A stretch of 64,000 bases of DNA, taken from contig CP154956.1 in assembly GCA_039621445.1 (NCBI GenBank), forward strand, positions 59,157,178 to 59,221,177, given 5' to 3'. The notes beneath the pieces are model-generated. The model saw nothing but the letters and a program-made list of their open reading frames with translations. It had not been told where the DNA came from and made no database searches. This document shows positions 22,301 through 30,150 of this stretch, piece by piece; position 1 is the stretch's first letter; every line of letters starts with the position of its first letter. The translations under genes were made by a program, and so were the position numbers. The DNA comes from Euglena gracilis. Lineage: Eukaryota; Euglenida; Euglenophyceae; Euglenales.

Positions 22301-24613
22301 CCCCACCGGGAAGAGGCGATCCTCCATCATTTGCTGAAACTGCTGGCTTGCATTTGTTAGACCCATCACATTAACCCTCCACTGAAAAAGACCGAGGGGG
22401 GTACTACAACATGTGATGGGCCGGCTTTCCGGGTCCAACGGCTGTTGGTGGAAAGCCTGCCGTAAATCCAAGATGGAAAACATCATGTTTCCACCTTGTT
22501 TTACCAGGAGGTCTTCAATTACGGGAAGGGGGTAGGACACACGCCTAGTTTGACTGTTAGGCCCCCGCATGTCTACCACTCCCCTCCATTCACCTCCTTT
22601 TTTCGGCACTACAAATGTTACGGACAGCCATTCCGAAACTGTTCCCTTGGGCAATCGCTCAACAAATTTCCGGTCCCACCATTCCTGTGTGACCTTTTTG
22701 TGAGCTTCAAATCTTTCACCATGTAAGACAAAGGGTTTTTGCCTTGTGGGTACAGCCCCCTCCTTCAGAGGAATCTGGGCGTACCCATAAGGTCCCCGAA
22801 CGGGAGGGTCAGGGGGTACCTCCGTACCCAACACCTCCCCTTCAAAATCCTGAAAAATTCTGTTCCGAAATGCCACTACCCTGGGGTCCTCCTTCTCACC
22901 CGAGTCGCGAGCCTGGATTATGGCATTCACTGCCTTGTCCTCGGCTGGCGATTCGGTGAGATGCCTGGCTATGGTATGCAATTCCTTCTTGCCAAGGAAT
23001 TTTGGTTGCATATCAAAGCCCTGCAAGGGCAGATGCAAATTCATTTTTTGCAGGTCCAACCACACCTTTTCATTTTCAAGGGACTCCGTGGTTGGTGCGT
23101 TTTCAGGGGATTCTCCGAAGTCAGAAACCACAACCCCAATTCTTTTTTGTGAATTGTGTTTTTTCTTCCCCTTATGGGATTTCCGTTTCTGATTTCTTGT
23201 ATCCCACCCGTACAAGAAAGTCAGATTAGGGTTGTCAAAAACCAAAGCCTTATGGTGTGGGAACACACCCAAACCATGTTCGGCTAACCATGGAAATGAT
23301 AATATAGCATCTACCTCAATATCCGCGAGGTAGAATTCCCCTTCGAGGTACAAGGCCTGGGTGCCCCCCTGCCCCGTACCCCTGCGTTGAAAACCCAACT
23401 CCAACTTAATACACTGGTCGCCCCCCAAAACACATTGGCCATTGGCAGCCACCAGCCGAATTGGCATTCGCGGTGACCTGGCCAAATGTTTTGGGACGAT
23501 GGACCTTTTGACCAGGTTCACCTGGGCTCCCGTGTCCACCAAAACTTTGAGCTGCTTGGTATCTCCGTTAGGGAGATACGTCTGTGATAGCATCAAAAGT
23601 TGCAGCTCGTTTTCAATGGGCAACACCTGATTAACCTTCAAGGTGTTGGCCAAATGACAACAACGGTCTGGAATTTCCCATTCCTCAAAATCCTGGGAAT
23701 TTTGGGAAATTTCTTTGGGCTGGTCCCCCTGAAAATCCCCAGCACTTAGGAGATAATCAATCACCAGGGGGGGTATCCTTCCTTTTTGTCGGGGGGTAAA
23801 CTTCATTTTTCTGCCCCCCAACAATTCACGGTGCCGGAACTGCCCATTGTCCCCCATCACCAGGTTAGGACACGATTCGCCATCACACAACACCGACCGT
23901 AGTTGTGAAATGGCTGGGCAGCACCAGAAACGTGTGGGTTTTTTATAACCCCAATCCGAAAACTGACAATAATCAATGTCGATATAGGGCAGGTTTTTCA
24001 CCACCTCCCTATTTCGCAAAAGTCCAGTGCGGGGGTTCTCCAACCACCACAACTTTGGCTGAAAATAATTTATAATTTCCAGGGCTTTCTCCACCAGGGC
24101 ATCCGCCTGGGAGAAATCCCTTGGCCTGGGGTTATAAGCCGTGGAATAAATATTACAGGGGGGACTAGCGGCAATAACCTCAAAAAATCCAACCGGGTAT
24201 CGCCTGTAGTCCCAGGTCAAAATGTCTGTGTGGGGGTGGAAGTCCGTCCAAGGAGCATTTTCAATTGACAAAACTTCATACCCCCGTTCTGCCAACCGCT
24301 TCCCCACCGAACCTGTGCCAGCGAATAAATCTAATGCCTGAGGTCGCTGAGCTGATGGTAGGGGGTTGGGCTGTGGCAGATTTGAATGCAAAACGGGAAC
24401 CCTTGAACATTTTCCTTCCCTCCAGGAGTATCGGGTCCGATTCAAAAATCTGGGGGGCTGATCCGAAGAATGTTTTTCACCACACCCTGAATCAGCCATA
24501 AAATCCTGTACAGCCCAGTTTTTTGAATCAGAAATATTTACACCGTTTTCCTCACAGGGGGGAGAGACACGGCCATGGGCAGCCCCCCCCTTCTCAAACT
24601 GCCCCTGGCCCCC
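19343..24613 (-). CDS. pol: pol polyprotein: C5 DNA methyltransferase, protease, RT, RNase H, integrase, chromodomain
   Basis: It is open from the gag UAG to 19343; numbering here is from Met 24499 (1718 residues). Cytosine-5 methyltransferase at about 53-250: LDLFAGTGSVG (motif I), ASPPCNIYS with catalytic Cys115 (motif IV), WLENPRTG (motif VI, ENP in place of ENV), KKPTRFW (motif VIII) and RIPPLVIDYLL near the end. Aspartic protease: VDTGAQVNLV, Asp322. RT: YIDD at 739-742. RNase H: Asp903, Asp981. Integrase: zinc-binding His/Cys region (HHSYQGH, CGTCQAC), then Asp1360, Asp1424, Glu1460. Chromodomain at about 1653-1700 (WLVDKI, KWQGFEEANWEP). All catalytic residues I looked for are present. 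The protein would copy, integrate and possibly methylate the element. The methyltransferase upstream of the protease is the unusual part. Confidence 0.92.
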   Translation of the reverse strand, partial: GGQGQFEKGGAAHGRVSPPCEENGVNISDSKNWAVQDFMADSGCGEKHSSDQPPRFLNRTRYSWREGKCSRVPVLHSNLPQPNPLPSAQRPQALDLFAGTGSVGKRLAERGYEVLSIENAPWTDFHPHTDILTWDYRRYPVGFFEVIAASPPCNIYSTAYNPRPRDFSQADALVEKALEIINYFQPKLWWLENPRTGLLRNREVVKNLPYIDIDYCQFSDWGYKKPTRFWCCPAISQLRSVLCDGESCPNLVMGDNGQFRHRELLGGRKMKFTPRQKGRIPPLVIDYLLSAGDFQGDQPKEISQNSQDFEEWEIPDRCCHLANTLKVNQVLPIENELQLLMLSQTYLPNGDTKQLKVLVDTGAQVNLVKRSIVPKHLARSPRMPIRLVAANGQCVLGGDQCIKLELGFQRRGTGQGGTQALYLEGEFYLADIEVDAILSFPWLAEHGLGVFPHHKALVFDNPNLTFLYGWDTRNQKRKSHKGKKKHNSQKRIGVVVSDFGESPENAPTTESLENEKVWLDLQKMNLHLPLQGFDMQPKFLGKKELHTIARHLTESPAEDKAVNAIIQARDSGEKEDPRVVAFRNRIFQDFEGEVLGTEVPPDPPVRGPYGYAQIPLKEGAVPTRQKPFVLHGERFEAHKKVTQEWWDRKFVERLPKGTVSEWLSVTFVVPKKGGEWRGVVDMRGPNSQTRRVSYPLPVIEDLLVKQGGNMMFSILDLRQAFHQQPLDPESRPITCCSTPLGLFQWRVNVMGLTNASQQFQQMMEDRLFPVGDVADPYIDDILIGTRVGPGEDLLAAHDKDLRRVLEVLRKDRFVADKRKCRLFVKEVEFCGHVLGGGVRKPSPGKLMAIEKWELPQTITGLRAFLGFTNYYSSYVKDYAHIVACLQDKLKVSRVDGKKGSKKRISWEPSDIEAFEKIKSLLCSELILQHVKPDKPFVLRVDASQYAVGATLEQLVGEDRAPTPEDVRAKRTVPVAFMSRKLTGSQRNWVPREQETYAIILALQKWESWIGLQPVLVLTDHKALESWAREVLDTPSGPIGRRARWHQILSKFDLSVGYIPGRENTIADLLSRWAYPASQALKDISRHGSALDTEEMREIIQTEKTEEAECMWLRLVDQPTTANTYIRGVTTRGGATTGSGDAGGRCTRPGDRKSEPLGGTKPQGLGSTSTPKGEKGKHVSFSTRVDEFGNETSLVEEVQEPRGEHFPLTPTSIPASPTTPTPEPAAAATTEVPGADRESPVLSSGGLSGEGGEATSTTDSSPIPPGSVWDLSWKEEYLKCPRWSPIFQATQDSKVPWPENVKVFGDKMFFEERLCVPKSLQEKLIRDHHSYQGHVGFPRLWECMSLRYDWADSSLARDFAKGVMGLCGTCQACRRPASLKGLVESTPIPPAVMYSVALDMFSMPLVEWEGNSYDSMLVCVDRHSGWIVAIPHLAKGFTGAKAAKQMLLHAWRPFGVPSIITSDLGSHFVAGWWQTMCALMGIRQAYSQAYHHQANGRAERAGQQIMERLKKIQVEDKLNWVEALPQALDRIHDTPGESGLSPFQILFGRHRSLGGLPYEPLRDCEDARSFFSRQREIDLVVAGKMNNLHAKQCARANRGLDGWEPLEVGNLVWYLRPPDSGTKLDSRWLGPCKVTAREGIHSYLIEVKPGYIMKAHRKALKVYVEDPTSDKPIPLFFHRRTVPEAEGAPDTWLVDKILNHKFVKGKMFFLTKWQGFEEANWEPVEHFFQEYNSDVIAYCLGKGLPLDVSKDLKATAT

Positions 24614-24620
24614 CTATTGG
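24540..24620 (-). promoter_or_regulatory. Candidate UAG readthrough signal between gag and pol
   Basis: The gag stop is CAA-UAG-GGG. No other stop occurs in the same frame from here to the pol Met at 24499 and on to the pol end, so gag and pol form one frame interrupted by a single UAG. After the stop come about nine bases of spacer, then GGGCAG, a 16-base G-rich loop, and CUGCCC, which can pair as a 6-bp stem. A C6 run further down (near 24557-24562) can pair with the G8 loop, giving a possible H-type pseudoknot. This is the arrangement known for gammaretroviral stop-codon readthrough. Function is inferred. Confidence 0.6.
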
Positions 24621-27600
24621 GCCCCAGGGGGAGAAGAGGTGGGTCCACCCCCCTTTGACCATGCACCCCCCTTGCCTGAGGAATTTCGCTGAGAGGCTGG
24701 CTGCCCTTTACCCTTGGGCTGCCCCTTGCCTTTTCCATTATTTTGCCAAAATTCCTTAGATTTAGCAAGGGCCTCGCTCAGCGGTTTTTCACACTCATAA
24801 AAATAATGTCCACACTCCCCACAGTTAAAGCATGGGTATGGTGACCTGCCCCGACCCGATGCCTGCGGGGTCCAGGTCTGCCCCCCTTTGCCTTGCCGGG
24901 CTGGGGGAGTTGGACTTTGGGTCCGCGACCATGAAGCTGCACCTGGCCGCGAAGACGAAGAAGGGGACCTGCCCCGTGGGGCTGGCTGGGCTGCCCCCTT
25001 ATCGCCCTTCGCAGCTGGCTGTGGGGCAGATTTTGAGGTGTGACCCTGCCCCCTGGCTGCTGGTGCTGGCATGGATGTTGGGGACACCGGGGGGGTCTGG
25101 CCTTTTTCCAACACCTGTATTTTCCCTGAGCCTTTTGTTGTCGATTTGCTGAATAATCTGGGAAAATGGTGCTGATTCAAAGCCAAATCCTGCTTTTCCC
25201 GAAGAGCCAACCTGCCCTCGGCAAAAGCAAACATTTCCTCAACGGTCATTAGTTGTTCCACCAATTCGGCGTTGAGGAAATTTTCCATTCCCTGCAATTT
25301 CCTTCCATTTACGGCTGTTAATTTCAGTGCCTCCTCCGAAGAACTGAAATAAATAAGGCAAATGGCACCAGGGTTTTTGATAACCACTTTCCGTGGATCA
25401 ATCCCCCCAGTGATCTGGCTCACACTCCTTTTAATCCCATCCACCGTGGGATTTGGTATCCCTGTGAGCCTGACAATGGGTTGTTTACGGGCTCGGTTAT
25501 CCTCCTCTTCTATGCAAAACTTGCTTAAAAAAGGAGGAATTCTTTCCAAGAATAATCTCCGAGCCTCCCCGGCTGTGGCATCCTTAACATGGTGCCAGGC
25601 ACTGCAAAATTTAATCCAAAATTCTTGCAGATCAGCCCGGGTTATTTTCCCTTCGTTAACCATGGTTACCTCCTGCCATATTTTCCGAGCCGTTAGCCCC
25701 TTACTCGAGGCATAACGACTCTGGAACTGGGCCAATATGGTGGGGTAACTTAATTTAGCTCCATTCAACCGATAGAGCCTGATTTCCTCCCTTAATCTGG
25801 GTCCTAAACATGCCTCAAAAACCTGCAGCTTTTGCAAATCAGAATACGGTTTCCCTGATGTCAACCTGTCCCAGTAAAGATTCCAATCTACTTCAAAATC
25901 TTGCCAGGAAATGCTGCCCGATTCATCAAAATAGGGCTTAGCACCTCCCTGCAAAATTTCAAAAGCTACTGGGTCACCGATAAAAGGAAAACCCAACCCG
26001 TGTCCTGGGTTGGCTGCAGCCCCCCCTGTCCCGATAGGCCTAATCGAGAAAGCAGGGGCTGCAGAAACGTGTGGAGGGACACACAATGACACAGAAGAAA
26101 CCACTGCCGTGTCTTGCGTGTCCTCCAAAACAAATCCCCCCTCAATAACTAAGGGAGGGGAAATGTTTGAACCTGCAGATTTATTTTGAGAAATAATCTG
26201 ATCTGAAAAAGCTGGGTCAGCACTGGGCACCGTGCTGGCCAGTGAGCTGGAAGGCTGCCCCAGGGGCTGCTGCTGTCCAGCTGACGGCAGGCCCAGCCCC
26301 CTTGGCAGCCCGTGAGCAGGCTGCGGCTGGCCTGCTGGCTGGCCAGGCTGCTGGGCCAGCTGGATGACAGGCTGCTGGGCCAGCTGCTGCCCAGGCTGTG
26401 GCAGCCCAACTGGGTGCAGGGGTTGCTGGCTGCCCTGCCGCAGCCACCACATGTCAGAAATTTTTTGCAAAACTCCTCTCGGTTCTGCAGTTGGGTGTAC
26501 GGGTCCATTTTTTTGTAAATCCTGCAACACTTTCTGCAACTCGAAAGTGTTCCCCCCAACTTTTGCAAGTCCCTGCCTTAATTCCTCCACCAGCCCACCA
26601 AATTTTTTCTCCTGGGAAAAAATCTGCTGATAAACACTCTGAAAATTCTGCTGACAATCCGTCAGCAGTTTTTGTATTTCTGAGTGTCGTTTCCCTACTT
26701 CATCTGAAATATTCTGGTGAAGTTTTTGAATACCCCCACCAAAACCATGGAGGGCTGTATTCATCGCTGAATTTTGTTCACCCAGCTGGCGAACATAATC
26801 AGCGAACTGCTGGAGCTGCTGAGCCTGGCCCTGTACCGTACTACGCAGCGATACCAGGTCAGCCTGAACTTCAATGATCTTGGCAGCGACAACGGCCAGC
26901 TCCTGGAGAGTTTCTGCCTCCCCCCCCTGAGCTGGCTGGGCGGCTTTAAAATTCTCAGCAAACCGCTGAAAATTTTCAAGCGCGAGATCCTTAATCGGTA
27001 AGGCAGCCACCTGATTTTGCACCTGCTTAAAAATTTCCTGTGGCAGGCTGTCCAAAATTCGTAAAAATTCCTGCCTCAGGGCCAAAAACTGATCACGGCT
27101 CGAAGAAAACTGCTGGGCCAGTTTTTCCTCAAAACTTTTTTCCTGCCCGACAAAAAGTTCAAGTGCCTGTGCGTCAATTTTTTGCACAGAAATTTGCACC
27201 TGGGCCTCACATTTTTTCTCAAAAAGTTCAAAAATATGGAGGCAGTCAGCCCTGGCCGTTTCTTCGATTCGTGCAGCCATGTGCTCCACCAGGTGGATGT
27301 CGACAGCGGGGGGTTGTTGCTGCTGCTGCTGCAGAACCCACTCTTCGTTGGCTTTTTCCAAAGCCAAAACCCGAAAAGTCAGGTGCTGCACAGTCCACTG
27401 GAGGTCTCTGTTACTTTGTAAAAATTGCCCCCAGGGGTCTTCAAATCCCTGATTTTGTGAATCCCCCCTGGGGGTGGCTTCAGAACTTTCATAGGCTGGG
27501 GGTTGGACCTCCTCCTCACCCCCCTCGATGAAAATATGAGGAGGCTGGGGGGCTGCAGCAGCTGCTGGCTGACCGTGATCAACCTCACGGTGCAGCCGTT

Positions 27601-28849
27601 TTTGCTGAACTTCATCACTACCTGGTGATGAAGCTGGTGTTCGGGGTCGCCGAGTAGAAGTAGAGCTGGCGTGGTCCTTCGGGTTTTCCTCTGCCTGCTC
27701 CACTTCTGCTCTGACCCGCTCGTTGCTGTCCCAGTTATTATTGTTTAAGCCCAGCACATGGCCCTGTGCTTGCTTTTCAAAGAAAACTGGGCTGGGGTTA
27801 TCACCCCCCTGCCCTGCCGAGGCACTTGCCGTTTCCTTCGCCAGCCCATCTACCTGGGACGGTTGGGAAAACTGCAAAAGTGCCACCGGCTCTTGGGCTG
27901 GTGTTGAAGAAACTGGTTGAGCTGGAGGCAAAGGCAATGCAAAAGCGGGTAATGATGGCAGATTCCCTAAATTTTGCACCCATGAAAAGTCTGGGAGAGG
28001 TTGCAACTCAGGCAGCACAAAACCGTACCCCATATTTTGCAAAGGCAAAACCCCTGAAAAAGGCTCTGGAAAACACGGTTGGTTGGAAATGACAACCTGG
28101 CCATCCCCACCCTGAAATTCCAACATCTGTCCCATATTTGTGGGGGTTCTGAGTTCAGCCAAACTGGTTTCGGGTCCCAACTCCCTGTTCCCCGAAACTC
28201 CAATCGTCAGATTTGCCATCTGAGATTGGGCCAATGGCTGATCATCAAAGAAAACATTCTGAGCAGGGATTTCCAACCCAAAATTTCCGACTGAAGGCTG
28301 GAGGAAAAACCTCTGCTTACCATGTTTCACACCCGTGCTGCCATGTCCCCCGGCAGCACTGGGGTGAAGCGGAAACCCCCGCCCCGGGCCAGTTTCCGGC
28401 GTAGGATCGTTTTTTGGCTCCTCGAGCCGACTTGTGTCGGAAATTTTTTCCCATTCTGCACCCCCCTGTGGCCGAAACTGGGCCATCATTTCCAAGGAGA
28501 AACTTCCCAGTGGACCCTCCCCGACCCCTGAGGGGGGTGTCACTGGGATCTCCAAGGGGGGTGTCTTTGGGGTTTCAACCCCTCCCTGCTCAGTTGAACC
28601 AGTGAGAGCCAACACCCCCCCCTGGGTGTCATGTCTCACAGTTTCTGGGCCAAAAAGGGGGTTTTGGGGTGAAATTTGGCCAGTGGTTGCCTGAGTTGAA
28701 GAGTCCCACCCCCCTGCCCCTTTTCCCACAGATGAGGTGGGGGGAAGACAAACCTCACCTTCTTCAAATGATTGATTGTTTTGTTGATCTTCCATTTGCA
28801 ATTGAAATTCCAAATTCGATACTTGATTGTAATTGGATGCAATTGCCAC
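24614..28849 (-). CDS. gag: gag polyprotein of the Ty3 element
   Basis: It is 1411 codons, starting at Met 28849 inside the 5' LTR and ending at UAG 24616-24614. Visible parts: a Pro/Ser-rich N-terminal region; a Gln-rich, probably coiled-coil section at about residues 500-820; a gag/capsid-like section at about 985-1110 (WDRLTSGKPYSDLQKLQVFE, with YSDLQKLQVFEACLG typical of retrotransposon gag); an RRM-like stretch at about 1120-1185 (VRLTGIPNP and later AICLIYFSSSEEALKLTAVN); and a CCHC zinc knuckle at 1340-1353 (CFNCGECGHYFYEC), followed by a basic Gly/Lys tail. It should form the particle and bind the RNA. It is much longer than common Ty3 gags (about 300-500 residues). The family is clear from the knuckle and context; the RRM-like call is my inference. 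Confidence 0.88.
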   Translation of the reverse strand: MAIASNYNQVSNLEFQLQMEDQQNNQSFEEGEVCLPPTSSVGKGAGGWDSSTQATTGQISPQNPLFGPETVRHDTQGGVLALTGSTEQGGVETPKTPPLEIPVTPPSGVGEGPLGSFSLEMMAQFRPQGGAEWEKISDTSRLEEPKNDPTPETGPGRGFPLHPSAAGGHGSTGVKHGKQRFFLQPSVGNFGLEIPAQNVFFDDQPLAQSQMANLTIGVSGNRELGPETSLAELRTPTNMGQMLEFQGGDGQVVISNQPCFPEPFSGVLPLQNMGYGFVLPELQPLPDFSWVQNLGNLPSLPAFALPLPPAQPVSSTPAQEPVALLQFSQPSQVDGLAKETASASAGQGGDNPSPVFFEKQAQGHVLGLNNNNWDSNERVRAEVEQAEENPKDHASSTSTRRPRTPASSPGSDEVQQKRLHREVDHGQPAAAAAPQPPHIFIEGGEEEVQPPAYESSEATPRGDSQNQGFEDPWGQFLQSNRDLQWTVQHLTFRVLALEKANEEWVLQQQQQQPPAVDIHLVEHMAARIEETARADCLHIFELFEKKCEAQVQISVQKIDAQALELFVGQEKSFEEKLAQQFSSSRDQFLALRQEFLRILDSLPQEIFKQVQNQVAALPIKDLALENFQRFAENFKAAQPAQGGEAETLQELAVVAAKIIEVQADLVSLRSTVQGQAQQLQQFADYVRQLGEQNSAMNTALHGFGGGIQKLHQNISDEVGKRHSEIQKLLTDCQQNFQSVYQQIFSQEKKFGGLVEELRQGLAKVGGNTFELQKVLQDLQKNGPVHPTAEPRGVLQKISDMWWLRQGSQQPLHPVGLPQPGQQLAQQPVIQLAQQPGQPAGQPQPAHGLPRGLGLPSAGQQQPLGQPSSSLASTVPSADPAFSDQIISQNKSAGSNISPPLVIEGGFVLEDTQDTAVVSSVSLCVPPHVSAAPAFSIRPIGTGGAAANPGHGLGFPFIGDPVAFEILQGGAKPYFDESGSISWQDFEVDWNLYWDRLTSGKPYSDLQKLQVFEACLGPRLREEIRLYRLNGAKLSYPTILAQFQSRYASSKGLTARKIWQEVTMVNEGKITRADLQEFWIKFCSAWHHVKDATAGEARRLFLERIPPFLSKFCIEEEDNRARKQPIVRLTGIPNPTVDGIKRSVSQITGGIDPRKVVIKNPGAICLIYFSSSEEALKLTAVNGRKLQGMENFLNAELVEQLMTVEEMFAFAEGRLALREKQDLALNQHHFPRLFSKSTTKGSGKIQVLEKGQTPPVSPTSMPAPAARGQGHTSKSAPQPAAKGDKGAAQPAPRGRSPSSSSRPGAASWSRTQSPTPPARQGKGGQTWTPQASGRGRSPYPCFNCGECGHYFYECEKPLSEALAKSKEFWQNNGKGKGQPKGKGQPASQRNSSGKGGAWSKGGGPTSSPPGAQ
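28305..28322 (-). other. Primer-binding site of the Ty3 element
   Basis: Directly after the CA of the 5' LTR the minus strand reads TGGTAAGCAGAG. TGG is complementary to the CCA end of tRNAs, as expected for reverse-transcription priming. It resembles but does not equal the usual initiator-Met site, and I cannot assign the tRNA. It lies inside the open gag frame, so it is also translated. Confidence 0.75.
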
Positions 28850-29414
28850 AACAAGTACAATGGTGCAACAGGTAAAGAGGAAAACCCTGTGAAAAGAAAA
28901 TGATTTTGATGCCCTTGATGGGCAGTTAAATTTAGGATTGAGTGCGCTGATTCCTAAGCGCTCTCAAATCCCAAATCCTTGCCCATTGCATCAAAATCAA
29001 CCAACCCAAGTCAAAATCAAGGTTTCCCCCCTTGATTTTGATAAATTATGCTGAATTCCATCATTATTGAGCTTTGCAAACCCCTGCAAAAACTCCAGGA
29101 ACTCAGGCGCCAATCTCTTAAAATTCTGTTCCAAGCGCTTGCAAGCGCTCTCACCAAATCCAACATTTTCCCTTAAAACCAAAGGAAAAATGCATAAAAA
29201 GCTTAAAATGTGCTAAATAAACCCAAAATCACCATTTGGGAATACCTAGCATCACTCAATCTCTCTCCTTGCACAACCAAACCATGGGCGCCCTAGGAGA
29301 GGGAATTTTAATGGAATCTTTAGAAAGCCTTAAAATTAGAGCTAAACCGCCCTTAAAAAGGCCTTCTAAGAGGAAAAACTCCGCCGCCCGGCGGTCGACC
29401 TCAAAAGGTCGTCA
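28323..29414 (-). repeat. 5' LTR of the Ty3 element
   Basis: It is 1092 bp, begins TGACGACCTTTTGAGG and ends GGGTGTGAAACA on the minus strand. It differs from the 3' LTR by three substitutions and one added A (in the run near 28893). The last 527 bases code for the gag N-terminus, starting at Met 28849. The promoter must lie upstream of that, in 28850-29414. I could not single out a TATA box with confidence. Confidence 0.93.
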
Positions 29415-29812
29415 ATACAGGCCACCGTGGCCTGTTTTTGGCATTGGCTTGCTGATCCTGAAATTGCTGGGGGGAAAGTGGACATACCTTTCCCCAATGG
29501 GATCTTTCCAGGCTGGGGTGCTGGCTGCCATAGTCTTGCCCCTGGGCCCAATGCCCTCTTGAATGATGGCTGCCATAGCCTTGATTCTGGACCCCAGGTC
29601 CTTTTGGATGATGGCTGCCATAGCCTTGATGATGACTTGAATCCCTTGGATTTCTGATATTTGTTGAAAGGCTGCCATATCCCTTGCCTTGCCCCCTGGA
29701 AGGCTTCTGCAGCTGCTGCTGTGTCTCCACCTTCCCCAGCTTCAGCTGCCTTCTTGGAAGTTCTTTGAAGTTCTTCTTGGCAGTCTGATTTTCTTTGAGA
29801 TTCATTCTTCAT
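29415..29812 (-). pseudogene. gag-like start of DIRS C, part upstream of the Ty3 insertion
   Basis: Two frames are open. One starts MKNESQRKSDCQEELQRTSK. The other starts MNLKENQTAKKNFKELPRRQ and contains repeated GYGSHH units (QGYGSHHPKGPGVQ, QGYGSHHSRGHWAQ), matching element E's frame that continues into RT. The sequence is cut at 29415 by the 5' LTR of the Ty3 element. Confidence 0.65.
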
Positions 29813-29999
29813 GGAAGTCCAGTTGTTGATCTTGTTTTAGTAAATGCAAGGCTTCTGGGAATAATTTCAGTTGACCTCGAAGAGTTGAATTCGTCCTCCA
29901 GGAAGTTGAAGGTCCGTTGATAAAGCAATGGTCTTCGTGAATGTAGTACTCCTCGTAAAATAACTCCACTTGAACTCGTAGGAGTAAAATTCTTTCTCC

Positions 30000-30150
30000 T
30001 TGAGGTCGAAGGGCAGAATTAGGAATCAGCCAACTCGGGCAACAAAAAGCAGTAAGAAGCACCCCCCGCACAAGCACAAACACACCAGAACAGAACAACC
30101 GGCAAGGAAAGCAGGACCTCACCATCTCACAGCGCGGAGCCCGCATGGTC
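30000..30150. repeat. Right (5') ITR of DIRS C
   Basis: It runs from GTCGAAGGGCAGAATTAGG through CCGGCAAGGAAAGCAGGACC to an outer end at GCCCGCATGGTC. It is nearly identical to the right ITR of E (39847-39988) and is followed directly by the resumed ITR of element B. Confidence 0.8.

Larger units (their letters stand above)
16360..29414 (-). mobile_element. Complete Ty3/gypsy chromovirus encoding a DNA methyltransferase
   Basis: This 13,055-bp element reads leftwards. The 5' LTR is 28323-29414 and the 3' LTR 16360-17450; both start TG and end CA, and I find three substitutions and one 1-bp indel between them. A TGG primer-binding site follows the 5' LTR and a purine tract precedes the 3' LTR. 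Gag and pol are open over their whole length. The flanking 4-mers on the plus strand are ATAT and ATAC, an imperfect target duplication. The insertion point is inside the gag-like region of DIRS C. Near-identical LTRs and open frames indicate a recent insertion that may still be active. Confidence 0.93.
12515..30150 (-). mobile_element. DIRS-order retrotransposon C, split by the Ty3 element
   Basis: C occupies 12515-16359 and 29415-30150, 4581 bp together, close to the 4591 bp of element E. Its outer ends are TCGGACTCCCACGAC on the left and GCCCGCATGGTC on the right, and it is inserted in the right ITR of element B. The two halves are in the same orientation and continue the same gag-like frames. 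It is closely related to E, sharing ITR, ICR and the arrangement with a separate recombinase frame, but it carries frameshifts, a microsatellite in the gag/RT region and the Ty3 insertion. Confidence 0.85.

Noticed and set aside
19422-24501. Plus-strand frames of 60-160 codons opposite pol
   Set aside because: They are antisense shadows with no family resemblance.
16356-29418. Perfect target-site duplication for the Ty3 element
   Set aside because: The flanking 4-mers are ATAT and ATAC, so at best an imperfect duplication; the LTR, PBS and PPT evidence stands without it.
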